Part shown: positions 1-8,576 of the stretch, piece after piece | Layout: every line of letters begins with the position of its first letter | Numbering within the stretch: position 1 is the first letter of the stretch | Origin: Rhodovulum euryhalinum | Lineage (GTDB): Bacteria; Pseudomonadota; Alphaproteobacteria; Rhodobacterales; Rhodobacteraceae | Reading direction: 5' to 3' | DNA length: 64,000 bases | Assembly (NCBI RefSeq): GCF_004342445.1 | Contig: NZ_SLWW01000001.1 | Location: 248,001 to 312,000, forward strand | The notes under the pieces: model-generated | What the model saw: the letters and a program-made list of their open reading frames with translations, nothing else | Databases searched by the model: none | What the model was told of the DNA's origin: nothing | Program-made: the position numbers and the translations under genes

Positions 1-827
1 CCGGCCACGCCGCCCTCTGCGGCGTGGATCTCCAGCGCCTTGAGGAACGCCGCCACCGCGTGCGTGGGGGGCGTATAGCGCCACTGGCCGGTCTTTTCCA
101 TGTAGGCCCATTGCGCGTGCAGATCGAGCGCCAGCGAGTGGCTGTTGCCCTGCGCCGCCTCCAGCGCGTCGCGGCGGGCGATCACGAAGCCGAAGCCCGG
201 CACGCCCTCGATGCACTTGTTCGCGGAACTGACCAGCGCCGCGCAGGGAATCTCCCCGACATCCAGCGGGATCGCCCCGAAGGCCGACATCGAGTCGATC
301 AGCAATTTCCGGCCCCGGACGTGCACCGCCTCGGCGATCTCGGCCAGCGGGTTCAGGATGCCCGACGAGGTCTCGCAATGGATCGCGACGACATGGGTGA
401 TGGCGGGGTCGGCGTCCAGCGCCGCGGCCACCTCGGCGCCCCTCGGCGGCAGGTAGTCGCCCTTGTCGATGACCGTATGGGCCCGGCCCAGATAGCGCAG
501 CGTCTCGGCCGCCCGCAGCCCATAGGCCCCGTTCGCCAGCACCAGCACCTTGCCGTCCTTTGGCACCAGGCTGCCCAGCATCGCCTCGACCGCGAACGAC
601 CCCGAGCCCTGCATCGGCACGCAGGCGTACTCCCCCGCCCGGTCGCCCGCCAGCACCAGCAGCCGGTCGCAGAGCGTACGGGTCATCGCGCGGAAGTCGG
701 AATCCCACGACCCCCAGTCGCGCAGCATGGCCTCCTTCGTGGCGAAATCGGTGGTCAGGGGGCCCGGGGTCAGAAGGAAGGGCTCGCCCAGGCGGGGGGC
801 GGGAAGAGGCGCGGCGGGCTCGGTCAT
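1..827 (-). CDS. phnW: 2-aminoethylphosphonate--pyruvate transaminase (C-terminus cut by window edge)
   Basis: PLP-dependent transaminase that converts 2-aminoethylphosphonate plus pyruvate to phosphonoacetaldehyde plus alanine, the first step of AEP catabolism in the cytoplasm. The reverse-strand frame is open to the window edge, about 275 residues. It begins near the family hallmark LLTPGPLTT (about residues 17-25), has a CETSSG segment and the PLP-lysine segment [14 protein letters not shown]. The start ATG at 827 opens [19 protein letters not shown], in line with family N-termini. It lies downstream of a Na/Pi symporter-like gene on the same strand, and a LysR gene of the AEP-linked type lies beyond that, which supports the call. 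The last part of the protein, and any phnX/phnA/phnY partner, would be left of the window. Confidence 0.93.
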   Translation of the reverse strand, partial: MTEPAAPLPAPRLGEPFLLTPGPLTTDFATKEAMLRDWGSWDSDFRAMTRTLCDRLLVLAGDRAGEYACVPMQGSGSFAVEAMLGSLVPKDGKVLVLANGAYGLRAAETLRYLGRAHTVIDKGDYLPPRGAEVAAALDADPAITHVVAIHCETSSGILNPLAEIAEAVHVRGRKLLIDSMSAFGAIPLDVGEIPCAALVSSANKCIEGVPGFGFVIARRDALEAAQGNSHSLALDLHAQWAYMEKTGQWRYTPPTHAVAAFLKALEIHAAEGGVA

Positions 828-862
828 CGAACGCTCCTGGGATCGGGTGGGGCCGTCTGCGC

Positions 863-929
863 CCGATGTCCCACATCGGAAAGCATCTGTAAAATCGCTA
901 ATTCAGATCACACTATAAACCTTTCCGAT
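863..929. promoter_or_regulatory. nested inverted repeats in the phnW upstream region
   Basis: The 109-bp space between the Na/Pi symporter gene and phnW is AT-richer than its surroundings and carries three dyads. CCGATGT/ACATCGG (863-869 and 873-879) is separated by 3 nt. ATCGGAAAG/CTTTCCGAT (875-883 and 921-929) encloses ATCTG/CAGAT (885-889 and 904-908). The inner dyads contain T-N11-A patterns typical of LysR-type regulator boxes, and the divergent LysR gene at 2756 is the obvious candidate regulator. That link is inference. Confidence 0.45.
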
Positions 930-936
930 AGCTGCC

Positions 937-2604
937 TCACTCCGCCACCTGCGCCAGCCGGCTTTTCAGCAACTGGCCGCTTTCGGCAAGGATGGGGTAG
1001 CCGATGGTGACGAGCGCCGAGTTGATCTCCTTCAGCGCCCGGGCGGTCTCCAGGTGCAGGTTGCTGGTCGCGATACTGCGCTCGGCGCCTTGCCGCAGGC
1101 GGGCCATGTGGCGGGTGTAGGTGTCGCGTTCGAGCCGCCGCAACTCCTCCTTCTCGCGCGCCAGCGCCCGGGCGCTGGCCACATCGCCCGAAACCAGCAC
1201 GTTCAGCGCAAGCTGCATGTTGGCCTGTACCCTTGCGTGCAGCGCGCACAGTTCCGCCCAGCCCTCGTCGGAAAAACTGACCCCCTGCGCGGCCTTCTTT
1301 TCGGCCAGCACCAGCAGGGTCTTGGCGATCAGGTCGCCGATATGTTCCAGGCTGATCGCGAACTGGGTCAGATCGGTCGCGCGCCGGTTCTCGTCCTCGC
1401 TCAGCGGGCCGCGGCGAACCTCGGCGAGGAACAGCTTGATATCGGTATGCAGCCGGTTCACCTGCGCGTCGAGGTCGCGCACGCGGCGGATCTGGGCCGC
1501 ATCGCCGCCCTCGATCAGGTCCATCACAGGGCGGAACATGATCTCGACGGTTTCGCCCATGCGCAGCAGTTCCCGCATGGCGCTGGCCAGCGCCAGCGGC
1601 GGCGCCCCCAGCGTGGACCGGTCCAGCGCGCTTGCGGGCAGCGTCTCGGCGCGGTCGGCCACGGCCTGGGGCGCATCCGGCAACAAAAGCCGCGCCAGCC
1701 GCTCGACCGGACCGATCAGCGGCAGCGCGACGCAGACCAGCGCAAGGTTGAACAGGAGGTGGAAGTTCACCAACTGGTGTGCCACGTCCTGCCCCAGCCG
1801 CTCGACCGGCAGCGGCACCAGCAGCACCAGCGCCAGAACCGACAACGCCCCCACGCCGCGCAGCAGCAGGTTCGCCTGCGGGATGCGCCGCGCGCACGGC
1901 TCCATGCCGCGGGTCAGCCAGACCGCCACCAGCCCGCCGCCCAGGTTGGCCCCCAGAACCATCGGCAGCGCCGCCTCGGCAGGCAGCATCCCGTGCCCCG
2001 CGAAGGCCGCCAGCAGCAGCACCGTCGCCACCGAGGAATGTAACGCCCAGGCCAGCACCGCCGCCAGCGCAAAGGCAGTCAGCGGGTCGCCCTGCAGATA
2101 GCCGACCACGGCGGGCAACGCGGCGCTGTGCTGCAACGGCGCCGTGGTCTCGGCAATCATTTGCAGCGACAGCAGGATGAAGGCGATGCCCAGAACGATC
2201 CGGCCAACCTGCCGGACCGCGCGCCGCTCGAATTTCAGGAACAGCCCGGCGCCCGCCAGCAGCAACACCGGGATCAGCCCCGACAGGTCGACGGACAGGA
2301 TCCTGACCACCAGTGCGCTGCCGAGATCCGCGCCGATCAGCGCGGCGATGCCGGTTGGCACAGCCAGGATGCCGCTTGCCGCGAATCCGGCCGCCAGCAC
2401 ACCCACCGCCGTCGAGCTTTGCAGCAGGACCGCCAGCACCGTTCCCGACAACACCGCCCCAACCGCGTCGCCGCGCGTCCGCCGCAGGACAGCCTTGAGC
2501 CGGGTGCCATAGGCACGCTCGACCCCGGTGCGCACCATGCGCACCGCCCAGAGCAAGAGCATGACCGCACCGGCAAGGTGGATCAGCACGACGAAAGGAT
2601 GCAA
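937..2604 (-). CDS. Na/Pi symporter family protein with C-terminal PhoU-like domain
   Basis: Inner-membrane protein of the Na+/phosphate cotransporter family (two Na_Pi_cotrans repeats followed by a PhoU-like helical domain). The repeats show the QSSTA motif (LAVLLQSSTAVG) and a second LHSSVAT motif, both in Gly/Ala-rich membrane segments. The C-terminal third (after about residue 340) is hydrophilic and helical. I place the start at TTG 2604, reading LHPFVVLIHLAGAVMLLLW, because GGGAG lies 6 nt upstream and the first membrane helix begins there. The longer frame to 2757 would run into the LysR control region. About 555 residues, normal for this subfamily. Adjacent to phnW on the same strand, so it could handle phosphate released from phosphonate; substrate and direction are inferred. 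Confidence 0.85.
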   Translation of the reverse strand: MHPFVVLIHLAGAVMLLLWAVRMVRTGVERAYGTRLKAVLRRTRGDAVGAVLSGTVLAVLLQSSTAVGVLAAGFAASGILAVPTGIAALIGADLGSALVVRILSVDLSGLIPVLLLAGAGLFLKFERRAVRQVGRIVLGIAFILLSLQMIAETTAPLQHSAALPAVVGYLQGDPLTAFALAAVLAWALHSSVATVLLLAAFAGHGMLPAEAALPMVLGANLGGGLVAVWLTRGMEPCARRIPQANLLLRGVGALSVLALVLLVPLPVERLGQDVAHQLVNFHLLFNLALVCVALPLIGPVERLARLLLPDAPQAVADRAETLPASALDRSTLGAPPLALASAMRELLRMGETVEIMFRPVMDLIEGGDAAQIRRVRDLDAQVNRLHTDIKLFLAEVRRGPLSEDENRRATDLTQFAISLEHIGDLIAKTLLVLAEKKAAQGVSFSDEGWAELCALHARVQANMQLALNVLVSGDVASARALAREKEELRRLERDTYTRHMARLRQGAERSIATSNLHLETARALKEINSALVTIGYPILAESGQLLKSRLAQVAE

Positions 2605-2755
2605 GACCGTCTCCCTGTTCGCGCGAGGCATCCCGGGGGGGGGGTGGCAATCCCCACGGGTATTCAATCTCCTTTCCATGGATAGATCAAATCGATACGA
2701 CTTATCCCCGAATTGGACAGGCTTATCCTTGGCCGCAAGTCTTGGGGAACGAACC
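2605..2755. promoter_or_regulatory. divergent promoter region, Na/Pi symporter gene and LysR gene
   Basis: About 150 bp between two divergent starts. It contains a run of nine or ten G near 2636-2643 and an AT-richer stretch (about 2660-2735) with two copies of CTTATCC (around 2700 and 2731). LysR regulators usually bind such divergent regions, but no single operator stands out. Nothing else is seen. Confidence 0.35.
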
Positions 2756-3628
2756 ATGCGCTATGTGCAGTTGCGGGCCTTTCACTATGTCGCCACATGC
2801 GGCGGGTTCTCAAAGGCCGCCGAAGAGCTGTTCCTGACCCAGCCCGCAATCTCGGACCAGGTGCGCAAGCTGGAGGATGAGTACGACATCATCCTGTTCA
2901 ACCGCCAGAAGCGGCAGGTCGGGCTGACCGAACCCGGCCGGGCACTGCTCGAGATCACAAGGCGGCTGTTCGACAGCGAACAGCAGGCCCTGGAACTGCT
3001 GTCGGAATCGCGCGCGCTGCGGTCGGGAACGCTGCGGATCGTGGCGGACAGCGCGCATCACCTGCTGCACCTTCTGCCCCGGTTCCGCGCAACGTTCCCG
3101 GGGGTGCGCATGTCGATCCGGACGGGGAATTCCCAGACCGTGCTCGACAGCCTTTACCGCTACGAGGCCGATCTGGGCGTGCTGGGAGAGATGCCGGCAA
3201 GCCGCGATTTCGACGTGCTGCGGTTGAGTTCCGCCCCGATCGTCGCCTTCGCCCCCGTCGGCCACCCATTCGCGGCGCGGGGCCGCGCCGAGCTGACCGA
3301 ACTGGCCGGCCAGCCGCTGGTGCTGCGCGAACGGGGGTCGAAGACGCGGCGCAAGCTGGAAGAGGCGGCCGCAGCCGTCGGCATCACCCTTGTCCCCGCG
3401 ATCGAGGCCGAAGGGCGCGAGGCGGTACGCGAGATCGTCGCCTCGGGCGGCGGCATCGGCTTCGTGTCGGCCGCCGAGTTCGGCGAGGATCCGCGGCTGG
3501 GCCTGATCGAGATCGGCGGCGTCGATATCGGCACGATGGACGAGGCGCTGGTCTGCCTGCGCGAGCGGCGGTCCTCGAAGCTGGTACAGGCGTTCTTCGA
3601 CCTCGCCCGCGATGCGCATCCGGCCTGA
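2756..3628 (+). CDS. LysR-type regulator, 2-aminoethylphosphonate-linked type
   Basis: DNA-binding transcription regulator of 290 residues. The N-terminal winged HTH reads MRYVQLRAFHYVATCGGFSK and continues with AAEELFLTQPAISDQVRKLE, a strong LysR HTH. From about residue 90 onward there is a periplasmic-binding-protein-like effector domain. The ATG at 2756 places the HTH at the usual position; the frame is open further upstream to 2528, but that part overlaps the divergent promoter. A LysR subgroup associated with aminoethylphosphonate catabolism is known, and the location next to a Na/Pi transporter and phnW fits that subgroup. Likely activates phnW in response to AEP or an intermediate (inference). 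Confidence 0.88.
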   Translation: MRYVQLRAFHYVATCGGFSKAAEELFLTQPAISDQVRKLEDEYDIILFNRQKRQVGLTEPGRALLEITRRLFDSEQQALELLSESRALRSGTLRIVADSAHHLLHLLPRFRATFPGVRMSIRTGNSQTVLDSLYRYEADLGVLGEMPASRDFDVLRLSSAPIVAFAPVGHPFAARGRAELTELAGQPLVLRERGSKTRRKLEEAAAAVGITLVPAIEAEGREAVREIVASGGGIGFVSAAEFGEDPRLGLIEIGGVDIGTMDEALVCLRERRSSKLVQAFFDLARDAHPA

Positions 3629-3704
3629 CCACCCCCGGGCGGCCGGATGACGTGCAACCGCGACAGGATCGGCGCAGACGCGAAACCGCCGCCTCCAGGC
3701 TGGT

Positions 3705-4121
3705 TCAGAGCGGCGCCTCGGACAGTCCCGCGCGATCCAGCAGGATCTCGGCGCTGTCGTTCCAGACATCGGTGCTGACGATCCTGCCGTCGCGCACCAC
3801 GAAGATGTCGATATAGCGGTTCCCGTCAAAGGGCGTGCCGTCGGGCCATTCCCCATAGAGATGGCCGGTGTTGTAGACGCGCACCTCGCCCGTCGCTGCG
3901 TCAAGGCAGGCGTCGGTCCTCAGAAAGCGTTTCTTGACCCACTTATAGCGTTTCGCGTTGAACGCCGCACTGTCTGCCGGCCCGCCGAACCGCCGCCCGC
4001 CGGTGAAGGTCATCCGGAAATCCGGCGCGAGATGGGCACTGGCAGCTTCGGGATCGGGGATCATCGACAATTCGAGATATGCCTCGACAATCCGTCTGGC
4101 TTCGGCGATCGGGTCGGGCAT
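3705..4121 (-). CDS. SnoaL/NTF2-like small protein
   Basis: 138-residue cytoplasmic protein beginning MPDPIAEARRIVEAYLELSM. It has the NTF2-like pattern: an N-terminal helix with a PDPEAASAHLAPDF segment, then alternating strands ending in a YIDIFVVRDGRIVSTDVWND segment, typical of SnoaL-like domains. These folds serve as isomerases, cyclases or small ligand binders, so no reaction can be assigned. The frame is open back to 4268, but the upstream part is Arg/Pro-rich low-complexity sequence with no domain, so the ATG at 4121 is preferred. Convergent with the LysR gene, divergent from the flavoprotein at 4352. Confidence 0.75.
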   Translation of the reverse strand: MPDPIAEARRIVEAYLELSMIPDPEAASAHLAPDFRMTFTGGRRFGGPADSAAFNAKRYKWVKKRFLRTDACLDAATGEVRVYNTGHLYGEWPDGTPFDGNRYIDIFVVRDGRIVSTDVWNDSAEILLDRAGLSEAPL

Positions 4122-4351
4122 GGAAACGGCCTCGCGTCTGGGGGTGCCGCGCGTGGGGCGGCGGGCAGGCGGGCGCCCGGGCCACGCCCTTGCCTTTCCG
4201 ATATGCCATCCCGGGCGCCGCGGGCAAGGCACATTCGGGCCGATGCGGCCCCTGCCGTCCCGCATCACTTATCCGAGCATAGGTTTTTTCGATTTGGCGC
4301 GGCATCGTCTTCCGTGGGAACAACGGTGCAAGCCCCCGAGGAGCGCCGCCC

Positions 4352-6811
4352 ATGTCCCAAAGCCTTCCCGCACATGCCCGCGTCGTGATTGTCGGCGGGG
4401 GCATCGTCGGAGCCTCGGTCGCCTATCACCTGACGAAACTGGGCTGGACCGATGTCGTTCTGCTGGAACAGGGGCGGCTTTCGGGCGGGACGACCTGGCA
4501 CGCTGCGGGGCTGGTCGGGCAGTTGCGCAGCCATTCCGGGCTGACCGCCCTGATCCGCTACTCGACCGAGCTTTATGCCGGGCTAGAGGCCGAGACGGGA
4601 CTCGGCACCGGGTGGAAGCGCTGCGGCTCGCTTGCCGTGGCGCGCACCGACGACCGGATGACGGTGCTGCGGCGCAGCGCCGCCTCGGCCCGCGCACAGG
4701 GGGTCGAGGCCGAGATGATCTCGGCCCGCGAGGCGGGTCAGATGTGGCCGGTGATGGAAACTGCCGACCTCAAGGGCGCGGTCTGGCTGCCCGGCGATGG
4801 CAAGGCCAACCCCACCGACCTGACCCAGGCGCTGGCGAAAGGGGCGCGCAACCGCGGCGCGCGCATCTTCGAGAAGACCCGCGTGACCGGGATTACCGTT
4901 CGAGACGGGCGCGCGGTGGGGGTCGAAACGGCGCAAGGCACGATCGCGGCCGAGGTGGTGGTCAACTGCGCCGGGCAATGGGCGCGCAAGCTGGGACAGA
5001 TGTGCGGGGTCACGGTGCCGCTGCACTCGGCCGAGCACATGTACGTCGTCACCGGCCGGATCGAGGGGGTCAGCCCGGATCTGCCCGTGCTGCGCGACCC
5101 GGACGGGTTCATCTACTTCAAGGAGGAGGTGGGCGGCCTCGTCATGGGCGGGTTCGAGCCCGAGGCCAAGCCTTGGGGCATGGACGGCATCCCCGACGAG
5201 TTCGAGTTCCAGCTGTTGCCCGACGACTGGGACCAGTTCCAGGTACTGATGGAAAACGCGCTGATCCGGGTGCCCGCGCTGGACCGGGCCGAGATCAAGA
5301 CCTTCCTGAACGGGCCCGAAAGTTTCACTCCCGATGGCCAGTTCATCCTCGGCGAGGCGCCGGAGTTGCGGAACTTCTTCGTCGGCGCAGGCTTCAACTC
5401 CATGGGCATTGCCTCGGCGGGCGGCGCGGGGCGCGCCCTGGCCGAGTGGATCGTCAACGGCGCGCCGACGATGGACCTGTGGCCCGTCGACATCCGCCGC
5501 TTTGCCCGGTTCAACGGCAACGCCGCCTGGCTTCACGACAGGGTAAAGGAGACGCTTGGGCTGCACTACGCGATGCCCTGGCCCAACCGCGAATTGCAGA
5601 CCGCCCGGCCGCTGCGACGCTCGCCGCTTTATGACCGGCTCGCGGCCAAGGGCGCGACGTTCGGCTCGAAGATGGGCTGGGAGCGGGCCAACTGGTTCGC
5701 CGGGCCCGGCGGGCGGATCGAAACCGACTATTCGTTCGGGCGGCAGAACTGGCACGACGCGGTCGCGCGCGAGGTGGTGGCGGCGCGGAACGCGGTCGCG
5801 GTGTTCGACCAGACCTCGTTCGGCAAGCTGCTGGTGCAGGGGCGCGACGCGGCACGCGAACTGAACCGGCTGTGCTGTGCCGATGTCGACGTGACGCCGG
5901 GGGGGACCGTCTATACCGGCATGCTGAACGAGCGGGGCGGGTATGAGAGCGACCTGACGGTGCTGCGGCTGACCCGTGACCGGTTCCTGCTGGTGACGGG
6001 CTCGGCCCAGCCGGTACGCGACCGCGACTGGATCGAGCGCCACCTTGACCCAGCGGCCCATGCCGTCGTCACGGACATGACCTCGGCCCATGCGGTGATC
6101 GGGCTGATGGGGCCGCGGTCTCGGGATCTGCTGGCGCGGATCACGCCGGCGGATCTGTCCGATGACGGCTTTCCCTTCGCCACCCACCGCGAGATCGACC
6201 TTGGCCACGGCATCGGCATCGCCAACCGGATCAGCTATGTGGGCGAACTGGGGTGGGAACTGATCGTGCCCACGGAATTCGCCGCCGGGATCTACGATGC
6301 CCTCTGGCACGAAGGAGAGGCGTTCGGCCTGACCGACGCTGGCTATTACGCGATCGAGTCGATGCGGCTGGAAAAGGGGTTTCGCGCCTGGTCGCGCGAA
6401 CTGACCCCCGAGGTCACGCCGTTCGAGGCCGGGCTCGGCTTTACCGTAGCTTGGGACAAGGGCGATTTCATTGGGCGCGCGGCACTGATGGCCGCGCGCG
6501 AGACGGGGGCGCCCCGGCGACGGATCGTCCAGTTCACGCTGGAGCAGGACGGCCCGATACTCTGGGGCGGCGAGGCGGTGCTGCGCGACGGCGTGCCGGT
6601 CGGCGCGCTCAGTTCGGCCTTTTACGGCTTCACCCTCGGCCGCGCCGTCGGCCTGGGGCTCGTCGCGGCGGAAGACGGGATCGACAGGGCATATCTCGAC
6701 TCCGGCCGCTGGGAGATCGACCTCGCCGGAACACGGCTGACCGCGCACCCCCATCTGGTGCCCGCCTTCGACCCCGGCGGCACACGGATGCGTTGCCCGG
6801 ACGCACGCTGA
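4352..6811 (+). CDS. dimethylglycine/sarcosine dehydrogenase-like FAD protein with GcvT domain
   Basis: 819-residue fusion of an N-terminal FAD-dependent amine oxidoreductase (about 1-370), a linker of the FAO-M type, and a C-terminal GcvT aminomethyltransferase-type domain (about 430-800). The dinucleotide motif VVIVGGGIVGASVAYHLTK is at residues 11-29. GGTTWHAAGL carries His50, which in dimethylglycine and sarcosine dehydrogenases is the covalent FAD attachment site. The GcvT part suggests transfer of the released one-carbon unit to tetrahydrofolate. AGGAG lies 9 nt before the ATG. It is likely to oxidise an N-methylated glycine, but sarcosine, dimethylglycine or a related N-methyl amine cannot be told apart from sequence alone. 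It stands alone, without soxBDAG-like partners. Confidence 0.85.
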   Translation: MSQSLPAHARVVIVGGGIVGASVAYHLTKLGWTDVVLLEQGRLSGGTTWHAAGLVGQLRSHSGLTALIRYSTELYAGLEAETGLGTGWKRCGSLAVARTDDRMTVLRRSAASARAQGVEAEMISAREAGQMWPVMETADLKGAVWLPGDGKANPTDLTQALAKGARNRGARIFEKTRVTGITVRDGRAVGVETAQGTIAAEVVVNCAGQWARKLGQMCGVTVPLHSAEHMYVVTGRIEGVSPDLPVLRDPDGFIYFKEEVGGLVMGGFEPEAKPWGMDGIPDEFEFQLLPDDWDQFQVLMENALIRVPALDRAEIKTFLNGPESFTPDGQFILGEAPELRNFFVGAGFNSMGIASAGGAGRALAEWIVNGAPTMDLWPVDIRRFARFNGNAAWLHDRVKETLGLHYAMPWPNRELQTARPLRRSPLYDRLAAKGATFGSKMGWERANWFAGPGGRIETDYSFGRQNWHDAVAREVVAARNAVAVFDQTSFGKLLVQGRDAARELNRLCCADVDVTPGGTVYTGMLNERGGYESDLTVLRLTRDRFLLVTGSAQPVRDRDWIERHLDPAAHAVVTDMTSAHAVIGLMGPRSRDLLARITPADLSDDGFPFATHREIDLGHGIGIANRISYVGELGWELIVPTEFAAGIYDALWHEGEAFGLTDAGYYAIESMRLEKGFRAWSRELTPEVTPFEAGLGFTVAWDKGDFIGRAALMAARETGAPRRRIVQFTLEQDGPILWGGEAVLRDGVPVGALSSAFYGFTLGRAVGLGLVAAEDGIDRAYLDSGRWEIDLAGTRLTAHPHLVPAFDPGGTRMRCPDAR

Positions 6812-6922
6812 GGCCGGTGCGGCTCCGGACGGACAAGTCCGCATCGCACACGCACCCGCTTGATCGGGGCGTCAGCGCCCCTTGCGGGTCCGGTGCGCCG
6901 CCCCGGGGCGTGGCCCCCAGGG

Positions 6923-7390
6923 TCAGTCTGGCGGATAGCTGGTGAACAGTTCGGTCGTCCCGTCGCCGCGGATCAGGTGCACCTCATAGGCTTCGCGCCG
7001 GCTCTCGGGGCCCATGCCGGGTGAGCCGAAGGGCATGTCGGGCACGGCAAGGCCCACAGCGTCGGGGCGTTCTGCCAGCAGGCGCCGGATGTCGGCGGCG
7101 GGAACGTGACCCTCGATCACGTAGCCCTCGACCGTCGCGGTATGGCACGAGGTCATCGCGGACGGAACGCCGCGGGCGGCCTTTTCGCGGACCAGCAGGC
7201 CGCCGGGCAGATCCTGTCCCACCGGCCGGAACCCGTGGGCCGCCAGATGGTCCATCCAGGCCACACAACAGCCGCAGCCGCTGGTCTTCATCACCTGGAT
7301 CGGGGTTTCGCCCGCGGCGCCCGGAATCGGAAGCGCAGCCAGCATAAGGGCGAAAAGGGCCGTGGATCGGTGGATGTGTCGGTGCGGCAT
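6923..7390 (-). CDS. DUF411 metal-binding-like exported protein
   Basis: 155 residues. A signal peptide (ALFALMLAALPIPGAAG, about residues 11-27) leads into a DUF411 domain with the conserved MKTSGCGCCVAW (Cys39, Cys41, Cys42), a second conserved SCHTA cysteine/histidine, and VPDMPFGSPGM. Family members are linked to copper or other metal handling in the periplasm, and the CxCC and SCH residues are plausible ligands. No copper genes are adjacent, so the metal is not known. Convergent with the flavoprotein gene. The 6812-6922 gap holds a weak GGGGCG-TCAG-CGCCCC hairpin (6866-6881) and no clear T tract. Confidence 0.82.
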   Translation of the reverse strand: MPHRHIHRSTALFALMLAALPIPGAAGETPIQVMKTSGCGCCVAWMDHLAAHGFRPVGQDLPGGLLVREKAARGVPSAMTSCHTATVEGYVIEGHVPAADIRRLLAERPDAVGLAVPDMPFGSPGMGPESRREAYEVHLIRGDGTTELFTSYPPD

Positions 7391-7532
7391 GGTCCTGCCT
7401 TTCGCGGGTGATCAATGCGCGGCATGCGCCACAGCCGTGGTCTTACGCCTTCCAGCAGGGGGAAGCTCAACCCAGGGGACCGGCCCGGAACCCTGCCTCA
7501 CGGCGTCGTGATGCCCGCTGCGGAATGACGGA

Positions 7533-8576
7533 TCAGAACCGTTCCGCCCCGATCTCGGGGGAAAGCGTCCGGTCCCCTTCGATCACGTCCAGGGCACGGC
7601 GCGCGAAACGGCCGGCGAGGGGGGCCAGCGCCGCGGCCTCTGGACCGGCGGCGTTTCCCGCCCGGGCGCGATCGGCAATACCGTGGAAGATCACCGCGAA
7701 CCGGAACAGCGCAAAGGCAAGGTGGAAGGGGGCAAGCGGGACCGCGGGGCGGGCGTGGATGGAATATTCCGCGACGAATTCCTGCGGCGTGGGGATACCG
7801 CCCGCCTGCCAGCCCGTGCCACGGATGCCGCCATATTCGTCCGGCAAACTCAGCCACGGAATCACGCAAAAGGCCAGATCGGCCAGCGGATGGCCCAAGG
7901 TCGACAATTCCCAGTCGAGGACCGCGATCACCCGGGGCTCGGTCGGGTGTATCATCAGGTTGCCCAGCCGGAAATCGCCATGCGCGATCGCCACCGCCCC
8001 GTCGTCGGGCGGCAGGTTGGTGGGCAGCCACTCCGCCAGTGTGTCGAGCGCGGGGATGCGGGCGCCAGACGACTCGCCGTATGCCCTGGTCCAGCGCGCG
8101 ATCTGGCGCTGAAAGTAGTTTCCGGGCTTGCCGAAATCCGCGAGTCCTACGTCTTCGGGGCGCACGGCATGCAGCCGCGCCAGAGTGCGGGCCATGTCGA
8201 AATAGATCGCCCGCCGTTCGCCGGGCGCCAAGCCCGGCAGCGTGCAGTCCGAGAACACCCGCCCCTCCAGCCGCTCCATCACGTAGAAGGGCGTACCCAG
8301 TACCGCCGCGTCCTCTTCCAGCCAGAGCGTGCGGGGCACCGGCACGTCGGTGGCCGCGAGCGCCCGCAGCACGCGGAACTCGCGCTCGACGGCATGGGCG
8401 CCGGGCAGGATCGGGCCAGTGGGCTTTTTCCGCAGCACCAGCCGCTGGTCGCCCCAGGTCACGAACCATGTGGGGTTGGACTGCCCGCCGCCGATCCGTT
8501 CAACCGAGAGCCCCGCCTCGCCCGGCAGCCTGCCCGCCAGCCACTCCGCCAGCCGCACTAGGTCGAGATCGCTCAT
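7533..8576 (-). CDS. APH-family phosphotransferase (ACAD10/11- or LvaA-like)
   Basis: 347-residue kinase-fold protein. Visible motifs are the Gly-rich loop VERIGGGQSNPTWFV, the nucleotide-binding LVLRKKP lysine, the catalytic HGDFRLGNLMIHP and the metal-binding VLDWELSTLGHPLADLAF. This is the subfamily fused to acyl-CoA dehydrogenase in animal ACAD10/ACAD11 and found as LvaA in the Pseudomonas levulinate pathway, where it phosphorylates 4-hydroxyacyl-CoA. The start ATG at 8576 overlaps the stop of the upstream acyl-CoA dehydrogenase (ATGA), so the two are probably made together. A longer frame through the dehydrogenase gene is a shadow. The real substrate is unknown. Confidence 0.85.
   Translation of the reverse strand: MSDLDLVRLAEWLAGRLPGEAGLSVERIGGGQSNPTWFVTWGDQRLVLRKKPTGPILPGAHAVEREFRVLRALAATDVPVPRTLWLEEDAAVLGTPFYVMERLEGRVFSDCTLPGLAPGERRAIYFDMARTLARLHAVRPEDVGLADFGKPGNYFQRQIARWTRAYGESSGARIPALDTLAEWLPTNLPPDDGAVAIAHGDFRLGNLMIHPTEPRVIAVLDWELSTLGHPLADLAFCVIPWLSLPDEYGGIRGTGWQAGGIPTPQEFVAEYSIHARPAVPLAPFHLAFALFRFAVIFHGIADRARAGNAAGPEAAALAPLAGRFARRALDVIEGDRTLSPEIGAERF

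Noticed and set aside
6866-6881. hairpin GGGGCG-TCAG-CGCCCC between the flavoprotein and DUF411 genes
   Set aside because: Only 6 bp, no T tract in either direction; such stems are common by chance in sequence this rich in G+C.
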